Assembly (NCBI RefSeq): GCF_002155265.1
Contig: NZ_CP021251.1
Coordinates: forward strand, 1,550,001 to 1,614,000
From: Corynebacterium pseudotuberculosis
Lineage (GTDB): Bacteria; Actinomycetota; Actinomycetes; Mycobacteriales; Mycobacteriaceae
DNA: 64,000 nt
Direction: 5' to 3'
Below the pieces are notes generated by a model. That model ran no database searches, was not told the origin of the DNA, and was given only the letters and a program-made list of their open reading frames with translations. Shown here piece after piece: positions 26,916 to 35,053 of the stretch; the first letter of the stretch is position 1, and each line of letters begins with the position of its first letter. A program made the position numbers and the translations under genes.

Positions 26916-28187
26916 GTGAATACAAAGAAGCCTCAGATAATCTCGGCACCGAAGGGCGTGCCTGACTATATTCCGCCGGTGTCGCCGGCGTTCCTTGGTG
27001 TTCGAGATACCTTCGCCCATCAGGCTCACCTTGCTGGTTACGAGCACATCGAGCTTCCTGTGTTTGAAGAGACCACGCTTTTTGCCCGAGGTGTTGGTGA
27101 ATCAACGGATGTTGTGACAAAAGAAATGTATACGTTTGCTGATCGTGGAGAACGCTCAGTAACGTTGCGCCCTGAGGGAACTGCCGGTGTTATGCGAGCA
27201 GTGATTGAACACAACCTCGACCGAGGCCAGCTCCCCGTAAAGCTAAAATATTATGGCCCATTTTTCCGCTATGAACGCCCCCAGGCAGGCCGATATAGGC
27301 AGCTGCAACAAGTGGGGGTTGAAGCGATTGGTATTGATGATCCAGCTTTAGACGCAGAAGTGATTGCTCTTGCTGACCGTTCCCTCAAGGCTATCGGGCT
27401 GCAAGGATATAGGTTGGAATTAACTTCTCTCGGCGATGGATCCTGCCGCCCGGCGTATCGTCAAAAGCTTCAAGATTTTCTTTTTTCGTTGCCTCTCGAC
27501 GAAGAAACACGTCGTAGAGCTGAGATTAATCCGTTGCGCGTACTTGATGACAAGCGGCCGGAAGTACGTGACATGACTGCTGATGCGCCTCTTATGCTGG
27601 ATAATCTTTCTTCAGAATGTCGTGAGCACTTTGAGACGGTAACGGGGCTTCTTGATGACCTCGGCGTGGCATATGAGATTAATCCTCGGATGGTACGCGG
27701 TTTGGACTATTACACGAAGACCACATTCGAATTTGTTCATGATGGTCTTGGCACGCAGTCGGGAATCGGCGGCGGAGGACGTTACGATGGGTTGATGGCT
27801 CAGCTCGGCGGGCAGGAGCTTTCTGGAATCGGTTATGCCTTAGGCGTTGATCGCTGTTTGCTAGCACTTCAATCAGAAGAAAAAACTATTACCGACGGAT
27901 CTCGTGTTGCTGTTTTTGGTGTTCCCATGGGGGAACAGGCTAAGCGGAGTATGGTGTCTATCGTCGATAAGCTACGCGCACAGGGTATTCCTGCGGATAT
28001 GTCTTACGGTGACCGTGGACTGAAAGGCGCTATGAAAGGCGCGGACCGGTCAGGAGCTCGCTTTACGCTTGTTTTGGGAGATCGTGAACTGGAACATGGC
28101 GTAGTTGCAGTGAAAGACATGGTCTCAAAGGAACAACGCGATATTGCTATAGACGAGCTTGTTGTTCAGCTGAAGGCGAGTCTTTAA
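26916..28187 (+). CDS. hisS: Histidyl-tRNA synthetase
   Basis: Class II synthetase of 423 residues. It contains motif 1 ([10 protein letters not shown]), motif 2 ([22 protein letters not shown]), the histidine-specific loops [12 protein letters not shown] ([15 protein letters not shown]) and [12 protein letters not shown], and motif 3 ([15 protein letters not shown]), then the anticodon-binding domain. The start is a GTG at 26916. A stem-loop-rich region and a terminator-like hairpin follow. Confidence 0.97.
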   Translation: MNTKKPQIISAPKGVPDYIPPVSPAFLGVRDTFAHQAHLAGYEHIELPVFEETTLFARGVGESTDVVTKEMYTFADRGERSVTLRPEGTAGVMRAVIEHNLDRGQLPVKLKYYGPFFRYERPQAGRYRQLQQVGVEAIGIDDPALDAEVIALADRSLKAIGLQGYRLELTSLGDGSCRPAYRQKLQDFLFSLPLDEETRRRAEINPLRVLDDKRPEVRDMTADAPLMLDNLSSECREHFETVTGLLDDLGVAYEINPRMVRGLDYYTKTTFEFVHDGLGTQSGIGGGGRYDGLMAQLGGQELSGIGYALGVDRCLLALQSEEKTITDGSRVAVFGVPMGEQAKRSMVSIVDKLRAQGIPADMSYGDRGLKGAMKGADRSGARFTLVLGDRELEHGVVAVKDMVSKEQRDIAIDELVVQLKASL

Positions 28188-28220
28188 GCCTGACCTGAAC
28201 TATTCCTACATTATGCGGGT

Positions 28221-28307
28221 CTAGTCGGAGCAAGAATCAGCTCTTATCGGCGCTTCGAGGATGATTAAAGTCATGGAAGCTCAAAGGTAACCTGGCACGC
28301 CGACTAG
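28221..28307. ncRNA. Possible structured RNA element after hisS
   Basis: CTAGTCGG (28221-28228) and CCGACTAG (28300-28307) are perfect 8-bp arms 71 bp apart. Between them short helices can form: AGC/GCT (28229-28242) and GCTTC/GAAGC (28252-28280) with an inner ATGA/TCAT. This layout is like a multi-branch junction, followed at 28330 by a terminator-type hairpin. No tRNA T-loop is present, and no known riboswitch consensus was matched by eye. It could simply be the hisS 3' UTR. Confidence 0.3.
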
Positions 28308-28329
28308 AGCACAACAAAGAGTATTTTGT

Positions 28330-28364
28330 CGTGGGGTACGCAGTGCGCGCATCCCACGGTTTTG
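28330..28364 (+). terminator. Terminator hairpin between hisS and the CoA-transferase gene
   Basis: CGTGGG (28330-28335) pairs with CCCACG (28353-28358), followed by GTTTTGT on the plus strand. On the minus strand the stem is followed by ACAAAAT. Best read as the hisS-side terminator; it may also serve the convergent gene. Confidence 0.65.
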
Positions 28365-28414
28365 TGCATATCAAGAGCAGATATTGGTGTATGTCTTTCT
28401 AAGGCCGGTAATAT

Positions 28415-29554
28415 CTACAAGTTGAACTCTTTAAATACCTGGTTAGTGTGTTCTCCTAACGCTGGAACCTTAAACCATTTTGGCTCTACCCCGACAGGTA
28501 AAAAAGACGGTAACAATGCACGGGCTCTTTCACCTGTGCTGGTTTCTACCTCACGCCATCGGTTACGCTCTTTCAATTGCGGATGTGCATCGTATTCATA
28601 CATGTTACGTAGACGCGCGGTGGCGATATTGCAGCGTTCAAGGCGCTCGATAAGCTCATCGCTTGTGAGCGTTTTTGTTTTGGAACTTATGAGGCTTACG
28701 AGCTCATCACGGTTGTTTAAGCGAGCGGAATTGGGAGTGAACTTTGGATTTGTGGCTAGCTTTGCCTCGTCGAGGACTACGCTGCAAAAGTTTGCCCATT
28801 CGCGTTCATTCTGAAGTCCAAAGAACACTTGTCCGTCCATTGTGGGAAAGGGGCCGTACGGAACAATAGAGTTATGCGATGCTCCGCTTCGTTTTGCTAG
28901 CTGGCCACCATAGTTGGCAAAAAGATGCGGCTGGCTCATCCACTCACCAAGTGCTTCAAGCATGGATATTTCATGCACGGCTCCTTTACCGCTTTTACTG
29001 CGCTGGATGATAGATGCAAGTATGCTGCTGAACGCGTACATACCTGAGGCTATGTCTGCTATGGAGGGACCGACCTTAGAAGGATGCTCCTCAGTGCCTG
29101 TTACGGATAACATTCCTGACTCGCATTGGATGATAAGGTCATAGGCTTTTTTCTTAGAATAAGAGCCGCCCGGCCCGAAACCCGAGATAGATACATGTAT
29201 AAGTCCTGGATTATCTTTGTGCAATGCTTCTGCTCCAAGACCAAGCCTTTCAATTGCACCAGGCTTGAGATTTGACACGAATACGTCTGCTTGGGAAATG
29301 AGTTTCTTTATAGCATCATTTCCCTCCTTAGATTTAACGTCTAAGACAACAGACTCCTTTGTGCGATTAAGCCAGACAAAAAAACTGGAATCACCATGCA
29401 CTTTGTTGTCGTAAGTACGGGCAAAATCTCCCGTATCGCGCTCAATTTTGATAACACGTGCTCCCAAGTCTGCAAGTTGACGAGTGGCAAATGGGGCAGC
29501 CACGGCTTGTTCCATGGACACTACTGTGATTCCGTCCAATGGCAATAAAGACAT
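28415..29554 (-). CDS. CaiB/BaiF class III CoA-transferase
   Basis: Enzyme of 379 residues of the class III CoA-transferase family, interlocked dimers that move CoA between carboxylic acids. The N-terminus LLPLDGITVVSMEQAVAAPFATRQLADLGARVIKIE is typical, and the catalytic aspartate is in GPSIADIASGMYAFSSILA. GAAAGGA lies just before the ATG. With the MaoC and CitE genes nearby it fits activation of a C5 diacid such as itaconate or mesaconate from succinyl-CoA; substrate is inferred from context only. A 556-bp gap separates it from the MaoC gene on the same strand. Confidence 0.85.
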   Translation of the reverse strand: MSLLPLDGITVVSMEQAVAAPFATRQLADLGARVIKIERDTGDFARTYDNKVHGDSSFFVWLNRTKESVVLDVKSKEGNDAIKKLISQADVFVSNLKPGAIERLGLGAEALHKDNPGLIHVSISGFGPGGSYSKKKAYDLIIQCESGMLSVTGTEEHPSKVGPSIADIASGMYAFSSILASIIQRSKSGKGAVHEISMLEALGEWMSQPHLFANYGGQLAKRSGASHNSIVPYGPFPTMDGQVFFGLQNEREWANFCSVVLDEAKLATNPKFTPNSARLNNRDELVSLISSKTKTLTSDELIERLERCNIATARLRNMYEYDAHPQLKERNRWREVETSTGERARALLPSFLPVGVEPKWFKVPALGEHTNQVFKEFNL

Positions 29555-30110
29555 GTCATCCTTTCAACAAAAATGCTTTCATTTAAATCGGCGGGAGAGC
29601 TTAGTAGCGAGTATGGGCTTCTGCGCCTGCCGACTAGGAGAGATCAAAGCGAGAATAAAAAGAAGTGGTTAAGAAGCTAATTGGCAGAAGTTTGCCTGTG
29701 CGCCAGTGTTGTTAGTGTGAAGAGCCCTGTGCGTATGGCGCATGGTTTTATGAAAGAAAATCCAGGTTGGTTAAGGTCAATCAGTTTGGGGTATCCAACA
29801 TAGAAACAACCCGTTTTCCGGGTGAGGATAGAAAACAGATTGTCCAGGGCATTGATCGGCTCGGGGTGATCTATACGCTGGTTCTTTTATCCAGGATCGA
29901 TATGAAAAAGTTTTACGATTTTTCCTTGCGGGAAAAATAACTTGTTACAAAGGCTGGGCTAGTAGGTAGCTGGTTCGCTGGAAAATTGTTTGAAAACTGG
30001 GCTTTCTGGCCCCGTAAAGAAATTAGGGGCAATTTTTGGATTAAAGGGCTGTCTACAGTTGAGCGCTGGAATTAATTCCAGCGCTCAACTGTATGTTCTC
30101 CTGAACCTAT
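29555..30110. other. Long intergenic gap between CoA-transferase and MaoC genes
   Basis: This 556-bp stretch is much longer than its neighbours. It should hold the CoA-transferase promoter (minus strand, near 29580-29700) and ends in a 40-bp palindrome. One 57-codon plus-strand frame (TTG at 29767 to TAA at 29940) has plausible residue composition but no Shine-Dalgarno or known match; it may be a gene remnant. No transposase fragment or tRNA was recognised. Confidence 0.5.
30054..30093. terminator. 40-bp perfect palindrome after the MaoC gene
   Basis: Positions 30054-30073 are the exact reverse complement of 30074-30093 (arm begins TACAGTTGAGCGCTGGAATT), with no spacer. It lies 17 bp past the MaoC stop on the minus strand. 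No U-tract follows on either side, so termination, transcript protection or a protein-binding role are all possible. Confidence 0.6.
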
Positions 30111-30656
30111 TTATCCATCGAGACCTGTAGTTTTTCGCGTATGGTCATCCCAAATTGGTTCTACGGTTGCATAGCCTGGACCGTAACCCTTTTTGTACAC
30201 CATGATGGTTCGCTCAAAAGTGATCACGATCTCGCCTTTTTGGTTGTAGCCAATAGTACGGACTTGAACAATGCCCACATTGGGACGGGATTTGGACTCT
30301 CTTTTATCTAGAACCTCTGACTGGGAATAGATAGTGTCACCTTCAAACACCGGATATGGCAAACGCACTCGATCCCATCCGAGGTTAGCCATAACATTCT
30401 GTGAAATATCAGTCACTGACTGGCCTGTGACAAGGGCTAGGGTAAAGGTGGAGTCTACCAGCGGGCGACCGAACTCAGTTTGTGAAGCATAGTGCGCATC
30501 AAAGTGAATAGGCGCGGTGTTCTGCGTTAATAAGGTTGTCCAAGAGTTATCTACCGGTAAAATCGTGCGGCCGAGGGGATGGCGATAAACATCGCCTATT
30601 TCCATGTCCTCATAGTAACGTCCATGCCAACCTGGCTTCAGATTTTCTTTATTCAT
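30111..30656 (-). CDS. MaoC-family acyl-CoA hydratase (Rv2499c-like)
   Basis: Single hot-dog hydratase of 181 residues. The opening GWHGRYYEDMEIGDVYRHPLGRTI and the hydratase segment NTAPIHFDAHYASQTEFGRPLVDSTFTLALVTG, with its Asp-x-x-x-x-His catalytic pair region, identify the MaoC family. It looks most like the protein encoded next to citE in M. tuberculosis (Rv2499c). In a C5-diacid pathway it would hydrate itaconyl-CoA or mesaconyl-CoA to citramalyl-CoA. It is divergent from the CitE gene, with about 496 AT-rich bases between them. Confidence 0.85.
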   Translation of the reverse strand: MNKENLKPGWHGRYYEDMEIGDVYRHPLGRTILPVDNSWTTLLTQNTAPIHFDAHYASQTEFGRPLVDSTFTLALVTGQSVTDISQNVMANLGWDRVRLPYPVFEGDTIYSQSEVLDKRESKSRPNVGIVQVRTIGYNQKGEIVITFERTIMVYKKGYGPGYATVEPIWDDHTRKTTGLDG

Positions 30657-31152
30657 GTTCTACACCCTTTTCACTCGTTTTGTCTGGGTGCTCAGCAGAC
30701 GTACTGTAAGCCAACACTCAGATTTAGAAAACTTAATCAAATTCTACAATATGAGAATTCATATTTAAGTAAAATCAATATAATTCACATAATATTTTAC
30801 AGTTTCTAACGTTGTGGCGACTGGTGATTTGCAGTGGGTGATATGGGGTGTGGGCATGTGGGGCTTAAGGGGTTGGGCCTGTCTGCGGTGGTATTTTGAC
30901 AGTTTGCTCAATGTTGCAACTGACGGTTCGCCTGATTTTGGATCTGCAAACCATTTAGAGGGGGGTGTATGTGAAAACCGGGTGTGAAAATTTTTAATAC
31001 GAAGTAATTCTTAATTCCTAGTAGGGTTTTCTTATTTTATGTTTTAATGGTTATTAATTGGCATTATTTAAGCTTTTATTTAAGAAGCGACGGAAGGGTT
31101 TTTCTGCTTATAGGAGCTGCCAAACTGGATAATCAATCTAAGGAGCCTATTT
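30657..31152. promoter_or_regulatory. AT-rich divergent region between MaoC and CitE genes
   Basis: No gene is seen in these 496 bases. The parts next to each start (30720-30800 and 30990-31090) are very AT-rich, and the middle holds G-rich sequence (30830-30890). It must contain the divergent promoters of both genes; a TTGACA at about 30897-30902 is one -35 candidate but lacks a good -10. No regulator gene is adjacent. Confidence 0.45.
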
Positions 31153-32055
31153 ATGACTTTGCCCCAATCGGTCAGTTCGGTTACCGCTACAGAGGGGTCG
31201 TTTGGACAAACTTCCTGGACGTCAGATCGACCTGGTCATAGAACAACAACTGCTGGTTACTCGGCTCTTTTTTGTCCTGCTGATCGTCCTGACCGTGCTG
31301 CTAAAGCGCTTGCGTCCAAAGCTCACTTAGTTATTTTGGACCTGGAGGATGCAGTGGCTCCTTCCAATAAGGATTCAGCTCGTGAGAGATTGCGTGAGTT
31401 AATTATCCTCAACCCTAAGCGTAAGGGGATAGTAGTACGGATTAACTCCTTGGACTCTGCTTACGGAACGGAAGATTTAGCTACTGTGCGCTCGATAGTT
31501 GAAGCGCATGAAGACATCGACCTTTCAGTAATGCTTCCTAAAACTTCTATGCAGAATCTTCCACCTGCGGGGGAATCTCCAGTGCCAATTATCGCGCTGA
31601 TCGAAAGTGCTCAAGGGCTGAAAGACCTTGAAGACGTAGCCGCGCATCCTAATGTAGTACGTCTTGCGTTGGGGGCATTTGATCTTTCAGTGGAATTGGG
31701 CTGTAACAATCCATCTGTCCCTATTAATTATGCACGTGCTCAACTTGTACTTGTCAGCGCCTTGTATCAGCTCTTTCCTCCATTAGAAAGTCCGTGTTCT
31801 GATTTTCATGATGAGACGGTGATGGAGGAGGCGGCGATAAAAGCTGCCCGCGACGGTTTTGGCGGATCCCTCTGTATTCACCCTGCTCAAATTGAAGCTA
31901 TTCACAAGGCATTCATGCCATCGGAAAGTGAGATCGAATGGGCCAAGAGGGTAGTAGCTGTAGGTGATTCAGCTGTTCAAGTGGATGGGAAAATGGTCGA
32001 TCGTCCTGTTGTTCTACGAGCTCGACGTATCCTCGAAATCGTAGATCGGTCCTGA
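31153..32055 (+). CDS. CitE-type CoA ester lyase (citramalyl-CoA lyase-like)
   Basis: HpcH/HpaI aldolase-family lyase of 300 residues. After a ~38-residue N-terminal tail, the barrel begins with SALFCPADRPDRAAKALAS and HLVILDLEDAVAP, followed by VVRINSLDS, PIIALIESAQGLKDLE (metal-site glutamate), LGAFDLSVELG (metal-site aspartate) and GFGGSLCIHPAQIEAIHKAF. It cleaves beta-hydroxyacyl-CoA esters. The M. tuberculosis relative Rv2498c has been shown to act in itaconate dissimilation. AAGGAG lies 8 nt before the ATG. A terminator follows the stop. Confidence 0.9.
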   Translation: MTLPQSVSSVTATEGSFGQTSWTSDRPGHRTTTAGYSALFCPADRPDRAAKALASKAHLVILDLEDAVAPSNKDSARERLRELIILNPKRKGIVVRINSLDSAYGTEDLATVRSIVEAHEDIDLSVMLPKTSMQNLPPAGESPVPIIALIESAQGLKDLEDVAAHPNVVRLALGAFDLSVELGCNNPSVPINYARAQLVLVSALYQLFPPLESPCSDFHDETVMEEAAIKAARDGFGGSLCIHPAQIEAIHKAFMPSESEIEWAKRVVAVGDSAVQVDGKMVDRPVVLRARRILEIVDRS

Positions 32056-32068
32056 TTTTTCATCCACT

Positions 32069-32104
32069 AAAAAGTCATCAGATTACTGTCGGGTGACTTT
32101 TAGC
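32069..32104 (+). terminator. CitE gene terminator
   Basis: AAAAGTCA (32070-32077) pairs with TGACTTTT (32094-32101), extended by TC/GG pairs; the 3' arm supplies the T-run. It lies 14 bp after the stop. Confidence 0.8.
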
Positions 32105-32168
32105 ATATTTCCCAGAGCCTATCTGAGAAAGTAAGTGTTTGTTTGCTCAGTCTGGCTTGGGAAATATG
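32104..32168. repeat. 65-bp imperfect inverted repeat between CitE and serine dehydratase genes
   Basis: CATATTTCCCAGAGCC (32104-32119) pairs with GGCTTGGGAAATATG (32154-32168) with a single bulge, and CTGAG (32123-32127) pairs with CTCAG (32146-32150) inside. The result is a long hairpin abutting the CitE terminator. No U-tract follows in either direction, so it is unlikely to be an ordinary terminator. Confidence 0.6.
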
Positions 32169-32195
32169 ATGTATAGATCTGCAGCTTGCTACGTT

Positions 32196-32220
32196 GGGGC
32201 AGGAGAATTACTGCTGCCCC
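32196..32220 (-). terminator. Hairpin after L-serine dehydratase
   Basis: GGGGCAG (32196-32202) and CTGCCCC (32214-32220) form a 7-bp GC-rich stem with an 11-nt loop, 5 bp past the minus-strand stop. There is no clear U-tract. Confidence 0.55.
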
Positions 32221-32225
32221 TGGTT

Positions 32226-33632
32226 CTAGCATTCGGTTAGGTTGACTGGAAGTCCAAGGTTGACAGCCAAACCTCCCATGGAGGTCTCTTTATATTTTGT
32301 GAGCATATCTTTGCCGGTATCTGCCATTGTTTTTACGACTTCATCGAGCTTGACACGGTGTGGTCCGGTTTCAATAAACGACAATCGAGCTGCGTTGATG
32401 GATTTTACGCCTCCGATTGCATTGCGTTCGATGCATGGAATCTGAACCAAACCGGCAACTGGGTCACATGTGAGTCCTAGGTTGTGCTCAAGTGCTATTT
32501 CTCCTGCATGTTCTACCTGCTCGGGAGAACCTCCCATAACTTGGCATAAACCAGCTGCTGCCATAGCTGACGCTGATCCGACTTCTCCTTGGCATCCGAC
32601 CTCTGCTCCTGAAATGGAAGCATTGAGCTTAATGATCACTCCTACGGCTGCGGCGGATAGGAGGAAATCGCGGTGCCAACCAGGAGCCAAGTCTTTGCGG
32701 AAATCTCGCGCATAGTGCATTACCGCGGGAATGATGCCTGCAGCACCATTGGTAGGTGCTGTGACAATACGGCCGCCGGCAGCATTTTCCTCATTGACCG
32801 CGAGGGCATAAAGGTTAACCCACTCCATGGCCCATAATGCATCGTCTTGAGTGTTAGTCGTGCTGCGGTGAAGATATTCATGCAGTTCGGGTGCCAGGCG
32901 CTGAACATTCAGCCCTCCTGGCAAAATGCCCGGGGTTTTAATGCCTTGGGTTACGCAATCCTGCATAGCTTCCCAGACTGCGTCAATGTGCTGAATTACT
33001 GGTGCTGCATCACCATGGATGGCAACCTCGTTTGCCAGCATGATCTCTGCCACGGATAGGCCGGACTTTTTACATATAGATAGCAGCTCATCGCCTGTGT
33101 GAAAGCGATACGGTAGAGGGTCATCCGAATCGACTCGGGAAGTTGTGGAGGCTCCAGAGCCAAGAGGCTCTTGCTGCGCATGGAATTCTTGCTCGGTTAA
33201 AATAAACCCGCCGCCGACTGAAAAATACACCTCGGGCTCTGAAACCTGGTCACCCTCAGGGCCGTGGGCAATAAAAGTCATTGCGTTAGGATGCTCTGGT
33301 AGGGGCGTCGGATCGAAAACTAATTGATAAGAGACTGTTCCGTTGGGGCCGGTTACTGTACCTTCCATGGGTACTGGTTCACCAAAAGCGGGAGCGATAT
33401 CGGGTGTGGTGGCAGTCGGCTCATAACCTACAAGGCCGAGTATGGTTGCACGGTCAGTTCCATGTCCTACACCAGTTGCAGCCAAGGATCCGTGCAAGGT
33501 AACGGAAATTTTTTCCTTTAAGAGCTCTGGATGCGCGCGAGAAAAATGGTTTGCAGCACGCATTGGCCCTACGGTGTGCGAAGACGAAGGGCCGATGCCT
33601 ATGCTGAACAAATCGATGATACTGATGGTCAT
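32226..33632 (-). CDS. sdaA: L-serine ammonia-lyase, iron-sulfur dependent
   Basis: Single-chain [4Fe-4S] L-serine dehydratase of 468 residues that deaminates serine to pyruvate. The N-terminal beta part begins [27 protein letters not shown]; the alpha part has [19 protein letters not shown] and [22 protein letters not shown], which supply cluster cysteines. The last residue is a cysteine (VNLTEC), the tail that ligates the cluster in type 2 enzymes. AAAGGAG lies before the ATG at 33632; the longer frame to 33719 lacks homology. Serine-derived pyruvate may feed the same metabolism as the neighbouring citramalyl-CoA route, but no direct link is visible. Confidence 0.94.
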   Translation of the reverse strand: MTISIIDLFSIGIGPSSSHTVGPMRAANHFSRAHPELLKEKISVTLHGSLAATGVGHGTDRATILGLVGYEPTATTPDIAPAFGEPVPMEGTVTGPNGTVSYQLVFDPTPLPEHPNAMTFIAHGPEGDQVSEPEVYFSVGGGFILTEQEFHAQQEPLGSGASTTSRVDSDDPLPYRFHTGDELLSICKKSGLSVAEIMLANEVAIHGDAAPVIQHIDAVWEAMQDCVTQGIKTPGILPGGLNVQRLAPELHEYLHRSTTNTQDDALWAMEWVNLYALAVNEENAAGGRIVTAPTNGAAGIIPAVMHYARDFRKDLAPGWHRDFLLSAAAVGVIIKLNASISGAEVGCQGEVGSASAMAAAGLCQVMGGSPEQVEHAGEIALEHNLGLTCDPVAGLVQIPCIERNAIGGVKSINAARLSFIETGPHRVKLDEVVKTMADTGKDMLTKYKETSMGGLAVNLGLPVNLTEC

Positions 33633-33765
33633 CTGTGCTCCTTTTAAAACGGGTGAATGAGATCCATGGTAGAGATAGAACACGCTAAGTTCAGCTTTTG
33701 AGTGGTAACGATATGGCATCTAACGCGCTATTGGGTTGTGATTGAGATGCTTAGATTCCAAAGAC

Positions 33766-34302
33766 TTAAGGCTTTAGTAGAAGTGCCAGTTCGTGCGCAG
33801 CGCGGTGGATTCGCTGCCGGAATACATCGGAGTTTTCCTGCAGTCTATCGTGCGGCGTAGCCAGAATTGCAGTAGGGACAGTTGCTGCTTTGAGGTAGGT
33901 GAATAATGGTCGTACAGCATATTCAAGAACAAGTGCATGCCGTTGAGAACCTGCATTGGCTGCGATAATAACAGGCATTTCATGGATATCTTGAGGGCGT
34001 AACACATCAAAGAACATCTTGAATAGGCCGGAATAGCTGGCTTTAAATACCGGTGTTACCGCAATGAGTGCGTCGGTGGAGCGTACGCAGTCGATGGCCT
34101 GCTGCAATTGCGGAGACGTAGTATCTCCAGTGATAGAACGTGCGAGATCAACCGCAAGATTACGCAACTCGATTATTTGTAGATTGAGAGTTTGCCCTGT
34201 GCCTGTGACCTCCTTGCGAACTGCCGCGGCGATGTCTTGAGCGAGAGCCAAAGAACTTGATGGCGTGGATAGTCCGGCGGACACGATGGTTACTGTTGGC
34301 AC
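33766..34302 (-). CDS. NAD(P)H-dependent FMN reductase (flavodoxin-like)
   Basis: Flavoprotein-fold reductase of 178 residues of the SsuE/MsuE/CE1759 type. It begins MPTVTIVSAGLSTPSSS, the phosphate-binding loop for FMN, and contains ALIAVTPVFKASYSGLFKMFFDVL and PVIIAANAGSQRHALVLEYAVRPLF, both typical. Such enzymes supply reduced flavin to monooxygenases or reduce quinones. Its start overlaps the TetR gene end by 13 bp, so both are co-translated. No monooxygenase partner is nearby. Confidence 0.88.
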   Translation of the reverse strand: MPTVTIVSAGLSTPSSSLALAQDIAAAVRKEVTGTGQTLNLQIIELRNLAVDLARSITGDTTSPQLQQAIDCVRSTDALIAVTPVFKASYSGLFKMFFDVLRPQDIHEMPVIIAANAGSQRHALVLEYAVRPLFTYLKAATVPTAILATPHDRLQENSDVFRQRIHRAAHELALLLKP

Positions 34303-34892
34303 GATGAGGGAGTCTCCTTACCAGATATTCCAGCGCGGCATCCCGCTAGATAGATATTGATCAGGTGTTTTGTTGATGGAACTGAGAGCGTTTCCATCTC
34401 AAAGTGTGGGGGTGCGCATAACGCGATAATTCCAGTGTAGAAGTCGATCCCGGAGATGCTGGAATGAATAAGCCCTGTGGCTCGAAGATTTTCGTCAATT
34501 CTACGGATCTGAACGAAAAGGGCTTCGCGCGGTCTTACAAAATCCGGGGGAAGCTGTTTTTCTTCAGGCTGAACCAATGCCGGGATGAGTATATTGAGAC
34601 CGACACTGGTGATGAGGCTAACCAGTTCATTGAGTTGATTTAAAGCAGTTTCTTGGTCACGCGGTGGGTTGTTAGCTATGCGTTTAAGCTCGGCAATTCC
34701 GCGGTCAGCGATAGCAATAATGCAGCTGTGTACCAGATCGTTACGGGTGGGGAAATTACGGTACAAGGTAGCAATGCCCACTCCGGCTTTCTCGGCTACT
34801 GATTCCAGCGTCATGTCCTTTCCGTCTCTAATGAGTAGAGACATCCCGGCTTCAATGAGGCTGTTACGTCTGCGTATGGCATCGGATCGCAT
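34290..34892 (-). CDS. TetR-family transcriptional regulator
   Basis: Regulator of 200 residues. The N-terminal helix-turn-helix domain reads RRRNSLIEAGMSLLIRDGKDMTLESVAEKAGVGIATLYRNFPTRNDLVHSCI. The C-terminal ligand-binding half is not recognisable. AAGGAAAA about 8 nt upstream supports the ATG at 34892 over an in-frame GTG at 34922. It is co-transcribed with the FMN reductase and divergent from the ABC-like/YhgE pair. It most likely controls one or both of these units. Confidence 0.9.
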   Translation of the reverse strand: MRSDAIRRRNSLIEAGMSLLIRDGKDMTLESVAEKAGVGIATLYRNFPTRNDLVHSCIIAIADRGIAELKRIANNPPRDQETALNQLNELVSLITSVGLNILIPALVQPEEKQLPPDFVRPREALFVQIRRIDENLRATGLIHSSISGIDFYTGIIALCAPPHFEMETLSVPSTKHLINIYLAGCRAGISGKETPSSCQQ

Positions 34893-34955
34893 TGCTGGTT
34901 TTCCTTGTAATGAGAGGGACACTGCTCTGGCCTGAGACTCTACAGACAGGCTCGT

Positions 34956-35012
34956 TTGACATTGTTACATGAGGGGAGAAATATGTTGGTGACTCCAATA
35001 TGGAGGGTAACA
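34956..35012 (+). promoter_or_regulatory. Promoter of the ABC-like/YhgE operon with inverted repeats
   Basis: TTGACA (34956-34961) is followed after 17 bp by AAATAT (34979-34984). The initiation region carries TTGG-N5-CCAA (34986-34998), and an outer TGTTAC (34963-34968) / GTAACA (35007-35012) pair encloses it. These are reasonable operator candidates for the divergent TetR protein. Confidence 0.5.
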
Positions 35013-35053
35013 TCTCACTTTGGTTCCCGTAAACCAGTGAAGCAGAGGAATAA

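Noticed and set aside
28221..28307. tRNA or T-box interpretation of the hisS downstream element
   Set aside because: There is no TTCRANY T-loop or anticodon arm. The T-box core is not matched, and no plus-strand gene follows for it to control.
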